A stretch of 64,000 nucleotides of DNA from NCBI GenBank assembly GCA_951802425.1, contig OX637801.1, positions 1,488,001 to 1,552,000 of the forward strand, read 5' to 3'. The notes under the pieces are model-generated. The model ran no database searches, was not told the DNA's origin, and saw only the letters and a list, made by a program, of their open reading frames with translations. Both the position numbers and the translations under genes were made by a program. Origin of the DNA: Clavaria fumosa (taxonomy: Eukaryota > Basidiomycota > Agaricomycetes > Agaricales > Clavariaceae). This document shows positions 55,613 to 64,000 of this stretch, piece after piece (the first letter of the stretch is position 1; every line of letters begins with the position of its first letter).

Positions 55613-58060
55613 ATGGCAGACCATGTTGCCCCGCCTGTAGCCCAACCTATGAGGCTTGACCTATCTGTTGCCCCCTTTGATGGGCAGAAAAGGAACTTCC
55701 GTACGTTCCTCCGATCCCTTCGCCTCCTGTTTATGGCGAACCCGACTGTCTATGCTGTGGACCTGGTGAAGGTCCTTTTTGCTCTGAGCAAAATTACTGG
55801 AGAAGGATTCGCTGCAGAGTGGGCGAATATGAAGGCGGAAGAGATCCTGGGTAGTGGCGAGGCCGGAACCTGGGCAGAGTTTGTGGAGGAGATGAAGCGC
55901 GCATTCGATGACCCAAATGACTGTGCGACTGCCCTTGCCGATATTGCAGGGCTGAAACAGGGTGCCATGACAGCACCAGAGTTCTTCGCGAAATTCGAGA
56001 CGCTGTCCCGACGGGCGAAGTTGAGTGCAGAGAAGGACTCAGGAATCCTAGTCCATTGGCTGGAGTTGAACCTGAGTAGGAGGTTGGTGGAGAGAATCTA
56101 TGGTGTCTCCCCGATGCCAGAGACATATGGAGAATGGAAGGTGCTGGCTGAGAGGCTTGATGCCCAGCAAAGGCGACTGGATGGGATACTCACGGAATGG
56201 ACACCGCGACCCACTGTGACCCCCGTGCGACCCACCGTGACCGTTTCGCGACCTCTTGTGACCCCTCTGCTGTGTACTCCAGATGTGGCCATGGCCCGAG
56301 GATGGGCCCCTGCTGATGAGAGATGTTGTTTCCGATGCCACCAGACTGGCCATGCTGTCCGTTTCTGCCCCCTGCCTGATACACGTCTGCAGGTCCCAAG
56401 GGCCCAAACCCGGGCAGCACCATGTGCCCCCCAAATGGCGGAGGGATATGAGAAAGAGATTGCATGGCTCCGAGCCTGCATAGAGCTGTGTGAGAGAGAG
56501 AGGAGGACTCCCACTGGGGAGAAGAAGTGTGCCAGCCCCCTTTCCGTCCCTGTGCCTGCTGCAAGTATACCCCGATATACTATCTTGCAGCGGAGACATA
56601 CCCGAATTGGGGCTGAGGTGAAGGAGGAAGTGAGACTGGCAGAGCGCCTAACCAGAGTGCGGCCAGAAGTGCGGAAACATGTGCCACGAGAGCTAGCCAT
56701 CCAGGTGCACTTGGAGGCTTTCAGCACTGGCAAAGGGACCACAATGAAGGCCCTTGTCGACTCAGGGTGCACCAACTGCTTCATGGATTTGGAGTGGGCG
56801 AAAGGAGTGGGACTGGAGCCATCTCTCCTGCTGAACCCAATCACCATGTATAATGTGGATGGGACACAGAACAGGGATGGAAAGGTCCGATATGGGATAG
56901 AGGTGCTGGTGAGAGTTGGTGACCACCAGGAGCGGATCCACTTTCTGCTGGGAAAGACCCAGTCCCACAAGGTCATCCCTGGGCATGACTGGCTCAAGCG
57001 GCATAACCCGGATATCGACTGGCAGAAGGCAGAGCTGAGCCTTACCCGCTGCCCCCCACAGTGTTCCCCATCCCCTCGAGCACCTGCACCCCTGAAAACG
57101 AGTACCCTCGCATCCACGAGTATTCTGGACACCCGTTTTCCCAACTCTGGCCCTACCCCCGATTGGCCCAGCCGCTACCCTTTGGTGTTTAGTGAAGCAA
57201 AGTGGGATGAACTTCCCCACTCCCGACCAGACTTCGATATTAAGATCGAGTTCAAAAAGGACCCTGAGCACCTCTCCTCCAAGCTGTATTCTTTGACACG
57301 GCAGGAGATGGTGGAGATGAACCGTTGGGTGGATGAGCAGCTTGCTTCTGGACGAATCCGGCCCTCGAAATCCCCGTATGCCAGCCCCTTCTTCTTCAAA
57401 CATGAGAAGGACAAACTGCGGCCAATCATCAACTACTCGAGGCTGAATGCACACCTGATCAAGGACAAGTACCCCCTCCCCCGCATCCGAGACACAGTGG
57501 ATGTGCTTAAAGGAGCGTCGATCTACTCTAAGATTGATGCAAAGGGAGGTTTCCCATCTATGCAGGTCTGGCCCGAGCACCAGCACCGCTGCGCCTTCCT
57601 GACACCCCGTGGACTCTTCGAACCAGCTGTCATGTGGTTTGGACTGCAGAATGCCCCTGCCACCTTCCAACACTTCATGAACCATGTGTTGAGGGAGGAG
57701 ATTGCAGGAGGACATGTGAGGGCCTATGTGGATGATGTCATTGTGTTTGCAGAGGACTTGGCTACACACCGGTACTGGATGGATCGGGTCTTGAGGAAGT
57801 TTGGAGAGAATGGGTTGTGTCTCAAACTCAGTAAATGCGAGTTTGAGAAGAGTGAGATCATCTTCCTGGGGATGAAGATCTCCCACAACAGACTAGAGCA
57901 TGATCCGGCCAAGGGTGCGGCAGTCCGAGATTGGCCACGTCCTAAGAATGTGAAGGATGTCCAGAGGTTCAATGGGATGTTGAACTACCTCCGCCGGCAC
58001 ATCCCAAATCTTTCTGCCCAGGCAAAGCCACTCTTCCGGCTGACTGGGAATGTTCCGTAG
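55613..58060 (+). CDS. Gag-protease-reverse transcriptase part of the Gypsy polyprotein
   Basis: The frame starts at ATG 55613. Residues about 1-190 are capsid-like Gag. A CX2CX4HX4C knuckle (CFRCHQTGHAVRFC) is at about residues 239-252. The aspartic protease active site ALVDSGCTN is at about residues 381-389. The RT region begins near residue 540 and contains KLRPIINYSRLNA, MWFGLQNAPATFQ and the catalytic YVDD at about residues 705-708. There is no frameshift between gag and pol, as in Tf1. The frame ends at TAG 58058-58060 at the RT/RNase H junction, where related elements read through in frame; this is a point nonsense change, so no full-length polyprotein should be made. Confidence 0.92.
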   Translation: MADHVAPPVAQPMRLDLSVAPFDGQKRNFRTFLRSLRLLFMANPTVYAVDLVKVLFALSKITGEGFAAEWANMKAEEILGSGEAGTWAEFVEEMKRAFDDPNDCATALADIAGLKQGAMTAPEFFAKFETLSRRAKLSAEKDSGILVHWLELNLSRRLVERIYGVSPMPETYGEWKVLAERLDAQQRRLDGILTEWTPRPTVTPVRPTVTVSRPLVTPLLCTPDVAMARGWAPADERCCFRCHQTGHAVRFCPLPDTRLQVPRAQTRAAPCAPQMAEGYEKEIAWLRACIELCERERRTPTGEKKCASPLSVPVPAASIPRYTILQRRHTRIGAEVKEEVRLAERLTRVRPEVRKHVPRELAIQVHLEAFSTGKGTTMKALVDSGCTNCFMDLEWAKGVGLEPSLLLNPITMYNVDGTQNRDGKVRYGIEVLVRVGDHQERIHFLLGKTQSHKVIPGHDWLKRHNPDIDWQKAELSLTRCPPQCSPSPRAPAPLKTSTLASTSILDTRFPNSGPTPDWPSRYPLVFSEAKWDELPHSRPDFDIKIEFKKDPEHLSSKLYSLTRQEMVEMNRWVDEQLASGRIRPSKSPYASPFFFKHEKDKLRPIINYSRLNAHLIKDKYPLPRIRDTVDVLKGASIYSKIDAKGGFPSMQVWPEHQHRCAFLTPRGLFEPAVMWFGLQNAPATFQHFMNHVLREEIAGGHVRAYVDDVIVFAEDLATHRYWMDRVLRKFGENGLCLKLSKCEFEKSEIIFLGMKISHNRLEHDPAKGAAVRDWPRPKNVKDVQRFNGMLNYLRRHIPNLSAQAKPLFRLTGNVP

Positions 58061-60040
58061 AAATGGGAGGAGGAGGAGGAAGCAGCCTTCCGAGATCTCC
58101 GCCAGGCACTCGTATCAGCCCTGGTCTTGGCTCTGCCTCAGGACAAAGGGAGATGGAAGGTAGAGACAGATGCAAGCAACCTGGCAACTGGTGGAGTGCT
58201 CTCGCAGCAGCAGACGGATGGAACCTGGAGAGTTGTTGACTATATCTCCAAGGCCCTCACTGCAGCTGAGAAGAACTACGATGTGTACGACAAGGAGTTC
58301 TTGGCTGTGATTCGGGCACTTCGCGAGTGGCGAGCATACCTCATTGGAGCAGAGGAGACGATCGAGATCTGGACGGACCATGCAAACCTCCAGTACTTCC
58401 GGAAGCCCCAGAAGTTGAAGCCGAGGCAGGTTCGTTGGGTTGGAGAGCTCCAGTGCTTTGACTTTGAGATAAAGTATCGCACTGGCAAGTCGAACACAAA
58501 GGCAGATGCACTCTCCCGGAGACCAGACTATGGAGAGATGGTGGAGGAGGATGCACCAGTGCAGGTTTTCCTGGAAACGGAAGCCCGTGTGTCATTCACA
58601 TCGGAAATGGAGACGCTACTCCAGAAAAATAGCGCAGTACACATACAGAAGCCAGAGGAGCTTGATGATGAGTGGACACGAGATCGTGCTGGACTCTGGC
58701 GAAAGGGGATAGTCACCTGGGTCCCCCTAGGAGCTCGTGAGGCCGTTCTCGAGTTTGAGCATGACCTCCCCGCTGCTGGACACCCTGGGCCCCGGAAGTT
58801 GAGAGCAGCACTAGTGAAGGGTTATTGGTGGCCGGACATGGTAAAAGATGCGGATCAGTATGCCCAGGGGTGTGAGACATGCCAGCGGACGAAGCCCGAC
58901 CGTACCAAGCGTGCTGCCCCACTGCACCCCCATCTGGTGCCCGATGGTCCCTGGTCGGTGATCTCATGGGACATAGTCGGTCCCCTCCCCCTCTCCCGTG
59001 GACATAATGCCATCCTTGTTATTGTCGACAAATTCACGAAACGGACACTGCTCGAAGTGATCGGGCTCGACCTCACAGGACTTGGAGCGGCGCGTCTCCT
59101 CCGGGATCGAGTGTTTCGTGACCATGGAGTCCCTCACAAGGTTGTGAGTGACCAGGGGTCCCAGTTCGTGTCCCGCTTCATGAAGGAGTTCTACTCCATG
59201 ATCCGGGTAAAGGCAAATCCAAGTACTGCCTTTCATCCGCAGACTGATGGACAGACGGAACGGGCGAACCAGGAGATGGAGATCTATCTCCGGGCTTATG
59301 TGGACCATCTCCAGGATGACTGGGCTGAATGGTTGTCCACTGCGGAGTTTGCTCTTAACAATCGTGAGCACTCAGCAACAGGACAGACACCTTTCTTCCT
59401 CGATTATGGACGACACCCATGGAATGGGGGGCTCCGGCCACCTTCTGAGGTGAACCCGGCGGCGGACGAGTGGATGGCTAAGCTCACGGAGTCCCGAAGA
59501 GCAGCCAAGGAGGCAATGGAGAAAGCAGTGGCAGCGATGAAGAAGAGCTACGATAAGGGGAAATGCCCAAGTCGGGAGTACTCTGAGGGAGATCTGGTCT
59601 GGCTGGATACTAGAAACTTGAAGATGGACCGGCCCTGTAAAAAGCTTGACAACAAGAGAGCAGGCCCCTTTGCAGTTGAGGAGAAGGTGGGACCTGCTGG
59701 GTATCGCCTCAAGCTCCCTCGGGCCTGGCGCATCCATCGGGTCTTCAATGAGTTGCTGTTGACACCATACCACCCCCCTTCCTTCCCTTCCCAGAACCTG
59801 CCTCCCCCTCCGCCCCCTACGATTGATGATGACCACCTGGAGTATGATGTGGAGGCGATCCTTGATGTTAAGAAGGTGGGGCGTGGAGTGAGATACCTGG
59901 TGAAGTGGTTGGGATACCCTGTAGAGGAGAACACTTGGGAGCCACGACGGAACCTCACCAATGTGGCACTGCTTCTCCAGGACTTCTTCCTTGCTCACCC
60001 TGACAAGGCCAAGCTAGCTGGTCGGGACGCCCAGCCTTAA
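58061..60040 (+). pseudogene. RNase H-integrase-chromodomain part, separated by a stop codon
   Basis: The frame directly continues the upstream one. RNase H motifs are VETDASNLATGG, YDKEFLAVIRAL, IWTDHANLQYF and NTKADALSRRPD. The integrase zinc-binding part includes AAGHPGPRKLRAALVKGYWW then CETCQRTK; the DDE core shows ISWDIVGPLPLSRG, KVVSDQGSQFV and TDGQTERANQEME. The C-terminal chromodomain is EYDVEAILDVKKVGRG then RYLVKWLGYPVEENTWEPRR, near 59838-59955. The stop TAA is at 60038-60040. With no own start codon near the stop, this part can be made only by read-through. All catalytic residues seem kept, consistent with recent inactivation. Confidence 0.9.
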
Positions 60041-60050
60041 GAGGGGGGTG
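60041..60050 (+). promoter_or_regulatory. Polypurine tract
   Basis: GAGGGGGGTG lies just upstream of the 3' LTR, where plus-strand DNA synthesis of LTR elements starts. Confidence 0.8.
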
Positions 60051-60051
60051 A

Positions 60052-60342
60052 TGTTAGGATCGCTTATGTAAGCCATCCCAAAGTGCAGTTGTGGAGAAAC
60101 TGGGGAGGGTTGTTGGAAGGTCACATGACCTGTGGCTGGGTCGGATTATGTAATCATGTAAGATCACATGACCTGGGGCCTGGGCGCATCACGTGATCCG
60201 AGGGTCCGAGCGTGGGAACGCCGGCAAGTGCCGAAGCGTTCGCTATAAGTACTTTCGCTTTTCCATTTTTGTACTCTTTTCCCCTTATCTTAGTATTGTC
60301 GTCATGACCTTACGCTTAAGTTGTGTGAGACCCAGTCTGATA
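60052..60342 (+). repeat. 3' LTR
   Basis: 291 bp, uninterrupted, one mismatch to the 5' LTR. It preserves the empty site (GGATTATGTAATCATG) of the nested element and is followed by the GCACA target duplication at 60343-60347. Confidence 0.94.
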
Positions 60343-60479
60343 GCACAGAAGAATAGTACATAAACCCAAATGCATGCAACATAATGGCTGACCACATGTG
60401 ATCTAGCCACCAAGATCACATTACAATTTCTGAGAAAGTTAACAATGCACAACAGAGGAAAGCTGTCAATATGAAAGCA

Positions 60480-60655
60480 GTGAAGAATACCAGGCCAAGA
60501 ATATAAGATGGCTAATCTGGTGGCAGCAAAAAAATATCAGGATACAAAGGAGAGAAATTCAAGATAGCACATCTTGCAGCAGTCAAATTAGATCAAGGAA
60601 GCAAGGAGAGAAATTCAAGATGGCTCATCTGGTAGCAGCCAAAAGATACACATGG
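60480..60655. repeat. Three degenerate tandem units of about 57-60 bp
   Basis: The word AGATGGCTAATCTGGTGGCAGC and its relatives recur at about 60506, 60563 and 60618, with AAGGAGAGAAATTCAAGAT between them. No gene lies between the 3' LTR and the foldback element. Confidence 0.6.
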
Positions 60656-60704
60656 AGAAGCACACAAAAAAGTCAATCTGCTATCCATCATAATCCATGG
60701 CATA

Positions 60705-61077
60705 CCATACTGGACAAATGTATAATATATGTGACTTTTGCACATTAACAAGCCATTTTGTGCAGGATCCTGCACTTTCCCTAGGGATCCCTCATCTTCC
60801 CTAGGGATTCTGCACTTTCCCCAGGGATCCTGCACTTCCCACACTTCCCACACTTCCCACACTTCCTACACTTCCTGCACTTCCTGCACTTACTGCACTT
60901 TCCCTAGGGATCCTTCACTTCCCACACTTCCCACACTTCCCACACTTCCCACACCTCCTGGGGAAAGTGCAGGATCCCTAGGGAAGATGAGGGATTCCTA
61001 GGGAAAGTGCAGGATCCTGCACAAAATGGCTTGTTAATGTGCAAAAGTCATGTATATTATACATTTGTCCAGTATGG
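60705..61077. mobile_element. 373-bp foldback element with TA target duplication
   Basis: The outer arms start CCATACTGGACAAATGTATA on both strands and pair over about 130 bp with few mismatches (TTTTGCACATTAACAAGCCA, GTGCAGGATCCTGCACTTTC). TA flanks both ends (60703-60704, 61078-61079), as for Tc1/mariner-derived MITEs. The loop of about 120 bp is a run of CACTTCCCA-like 9-mers, and the CCTAGGGA palindrome recurs in the arms. No coding capacity. Confidence 0.85.
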
Positions 61078-61311
61078 TACATCATAGTTATCTGTCAAAA
61101 AGTACCAGAGCAAGAATGCAGCCATGGGCTCAGGCTGGTGGTCAAATTCAACACATCACTGAGAGTTCAGTGGGTATGCAACTTGTAATAAATACCTCAT
61201 CTTTTACCATGAAAATGTGCATAGAATTCAGAATTGCAATATATTTGAAGGTTGAACTTGGAAAATTGGTGATTTGCTGGCACGCAACTCTCTCATCACT
61301 TACGACATCCA
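61078..61311. other. Upstream region of the EXPERA-type gene
   Basis: The 234 bp after the foldback element hold the promoter of the next gene; no gene or strong motif was seen. Confidence 0.4.
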
Positions 61312-62056
61312 ATGGGATCCCCGCTGACTTCTCGTCCCCTCGACCTCGTCTACTTCATTTATTTCCTAGTAAGCCCGCACCATTCATTGACAGCAGTTTA
61401 ACAGCACCTTACTCGCGTATAGGTCCATTCTCTGGCCGCGATCCTAGTCGACTTCCAGATTTTCTATCCTGCAAATGTCGTGCCTGCGCCCCTCCGCCAT
61501 CTCGTACTGACGTATGTGAAACTCTCGAACGACCCATTCATGGCGGGCGCTCTAGGAATAGGCAATAACCAAGGAATTACGTGGTTCAAAACCTTCATGG
61601 GTATGGAACTGTGAGCATCATGTCCCGGGCTCAAGCTCCAGATTCTAAGCGATGTCAAGATTCTTCCAGCTTCCCGTATGCGCTCTGGGTATGCGCAGCC
61701 TTTGGAAAGGTTCGTGGTAACGCATGTCTGCATAGTGTGTGACGACTCAGTCGAACTGTTGCCGCTCTGCAGGTTCTCGCCACATCTACGTCTTGCTTCT
61801 CGTCTATGGCGCCTCGACATTCACCACCACTCTACCGTGCATAACGACCTTCCTTGCGACGCCCATCACGGCCTCAGGGTCCCAGTCACCCTCGGACACT
61901 GTTCACACCCTCTCACCAGAACAGCTCGTCATCATACTAGCTGCCTATCTCCCGTGGTTCCTAATCCCGCTTATAATGACTCTCGATATGTTTGCGAGAG
62001 TGAATCGGCTAGTTGAAGAAGGGCTGATGTCTCTGCAGAAGGTGAAACGAAAGTAG
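61312..62056 (+). CDS. TMEM97/sigma-2 receptor-like EXPERA protein
   Basis: EXPERA-domain proteins are four-helix ER membrane proteins related to sterol isomerase; TMEM97 acts in cholesterol handling. The ATG at 61312 gives MGSPLTSRPLDLVYFIYFL, the first helix, then across an intron HSLAAILVDFQIFYPA and FMAGALGIGNNQGITWFKTF. Later exons encode RHIYVLLLVYGASTFTTTLP and EQLVIILAAYLPWFLIPLIM then LDMFARVNRLVEEG, and end KVKRK with TAG at 62054-62056. The tail KVKRK is a lysine-rich ER-retrieval-like C-terminus. About 175-180 residues, four helices and three introns, as expected. Whether it binds sterol in this fungus is unknown. Confidence 0.85.
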
Positions 62057-62247
62057 TAGTTTTGCCTTCTCGGTACCGCGCGGGACTTAGGGTGATACGT
62101 GGTGGCTGCAGAGCGTCCTATGCAATCCAGAGCAATTTCTACAGCAATGATGGTGGTGGAGCCTTATGCGAAGTGGTATCTGCGACGAATTTATGTGATA
62201 GTCTATGCATACCCTATGATGGGACCTGCCAACACAAAAGGATTTCC

Positions 62248-62802
62248 CTAATCGCAGCTCCCGTTGCGTGGGCCGTCCTTCCACCTCTCGTCTGTGCGAT
62301 CACAGTCGAACCTGGGTTTGCCCAGCCTGTCATTCACGTCGTTGTGACGCGCGCAGAGCCATCGGCTGAGGCCTATGCGCCCACTCACGTCCGGCGGGTG
62401 GTCGCGCATGTTGTGCGCAAGGTGTGAGGCGCAGTGCGAGCACGGGTACAGCTCCGGGAGCGCGTGCAGCAAGCCGAGCATGTGTGCGCGCTGGAGCGGG
62501 GTCGGCCGCTCGGGGTAGTATGCTGCGGCAGTGTGTAAGAATGTCCACGTCGCGCGCCCAAGCTCTTCCACATCCGGGGGACAATGCTCTCTCATTGGTG
62601 CAGCGTTCGCGCTACTACCCGCGCTCGCCGGCGTCGACGGACGCTGCGAAGCCGTGGCAGGATGAGAGTCAGAGTGGGAGTCCTTCGGTACTTTCGGTCT
62701 CCAGTTCCGGAAGGCGGTGCAGACTTTGCACGGTTTGCCGTCTGGGCCCAGTACTACGCCAGGTGCCGCTGTGCGCGTTGGCGGGGGGGTGCCTTGGGCC
62801 AT
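62248..62802 (-). CDS. ERV1: FAD-linked sulfhydryl oxidase Erv1
   Basis: Erv1 reoxidises Mia40 in the mitochondrial intermembrane space. It is a single exon. From the Met at 62802 the protein is about 184 residues: MAQGTPPPTRTAAPGVVLGP, GKPCKVCTAFRNW (the shuttle CxxC), a proline/serine-rich linker, ELGRATWTFLHTAAAYYPER, the active-site LYPCSHCASHL, and SRWLCARHNDVNDRLGKPRF then DC, the structural cysteine pair. FAD-binding W, H and N residues are in place. In-frame upstream Mets at 62838 and 62862 would add MITSFRKSILPS or more; a CACGTG at 62851-62856 argues for a start nearer 62802. Its client Cox23 is also encoded here (6.5 kb). Confidence 0.9.
   Translation of the reverse strand: MAQGTPPPTRTAAPGVVLGPDGKPCKVCTAFRNWRPKVPKDSHSDSHPATASQRPSTPASAGSSANAAPMREHCPPDVEELGRATWTFLHTAAAYYPERPTPLQRAHMLGLLHALPELYPCSHCASHLAHNMRDHPPDVSGRIGLSRWLCARHNDVNDRLGKPRFDCDRTDERWKDGPRNGSCD

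Positions 62803-64000
<1,198 letters not shown>

Larger units (their letters stand above)
53761..60342 (+). mobile_element. Ty3/Gypsy chromovirus, near-complete, self-priming type
   Basis: A complete LTR retrotransposon: 5' LTR 53761-55038, primer site 55040-55050, a single gag-pol frame 55613-60040, polypurine tract 60041-60050, 3' LTR 60052-60342. LTRs are 291 bp each (5' LTR excluding an insertion) and differ at only one base (A at 54953 versus G at 60257), so the insertion is young. Domain order is Gag, zinc knuckle, protease, RT, RNase H, integrase, chromodomain. One TAG stop (58058-58060) interrupts the frame between RT and RNase H. Without the 979-bp nested insertion the element is about 5.6 kb. 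The single frame, chromodomain and self-priming fit the Tf1/sushi group of fungal chromoviruses. Confidence 0.92.

Noticed and set aside
56098..57886. Long minus-strand frames opposite gag-pol
   Set aside because: Antisense of the clearly coding plus strand.
53761..60342. TG..CA ends expected for the LTR
   Set aside because: The LTR ends in CTGATA rather than CA, but the GCACA duplication and equal 291-bp LTRs fix the border, so an extended LTR ending in ..GACACA near 55117 was rejected.

Overview
The window is nuclear DNA of a filamentous basidiomycete, most likely an Agaricomycete. Genes are dense and on both strands, nearly all are cut by many short GT..AG introns (about 37-80 nt), the proteins are typical fungal housekeeping families, and the transposable elements (a chromodomain Ty3/Gypsy element, TIR elements, a SANT-type transposon remnant) are of kinds common in Agaricomycetes. 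No prokaryotic features, CRISPR arrays or recognisable tRNA/rRNA genes were seen. Gene models were spliced by eye, so exon edges are hand-made.

Layout. 0.3-15 kb: FIS1 (mitochondrial fission), the U2AF large subunit (3' splice-site recognition), a fatty-acid-amide-hydrolase-type amidase, COX23, an SLC35F-type transporter, a type II membrane glycosyltransferase-like protein, HPT1 (purine salvage) and a mitoferrin. 15-18.6 kb: AT-rich repeats and a decayed 2.56-kb DNA transposon with matching terminal inverted repeats. 18.6-30.6 kb: an uncharacterised fungal protein, RPC53 (Pol III), a Zn2Cys6 transcription factor, TAF10, a SWIM/RING protein and SGF73. 30.8-45.8 kb: five consecutive minus-strand genes: PAT1 (mRNA decay), GDB1 (glycogen debranching), a Clr4/SUV39 H3K9 methyltransferase, a makorin and HFI1/ADA1. 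45.9-52.5 kb: OHCU decarboxylase (uric acid degradation), a J-domain protein, a SANT-type transposon remnant with a foldback element, CCT2, and a protein made of three gag-like repeats. 53.76-60.34 kb: a young Ty3/Gypsy chromovirus with 291-bp LTRs differing at one base, a GCACA target duplication, a Tf1-like self-priming site, a single internal stop codon, and a 0.98-kb TIR element inserted in its 5' LTR. 60.7-61.1 kb: a long-armed foldback element. 61.3-64 kb: a TMEM97-like EXPERA protein, ERV1 and the start of cystathionine beta-synthase.

Seven gene pairs are head-to-head over 50-250 bp, so bidirectional promoters are the main arrangement; four of these, and three other gene-upstream regions, carry CACGTG. 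Three subunits of the SAGA coactivator (TAF10, SGF73, ADA1) lie within 19 kb. Two genes (HPT1 and the H3K9 methyltransferase) each appear to need a 7-nt microexon to keep a conserved motif in frame. The most unusual items are these microexons, the self-primed retroelement with its nested insertion, and the triple gag-like repeat gene.
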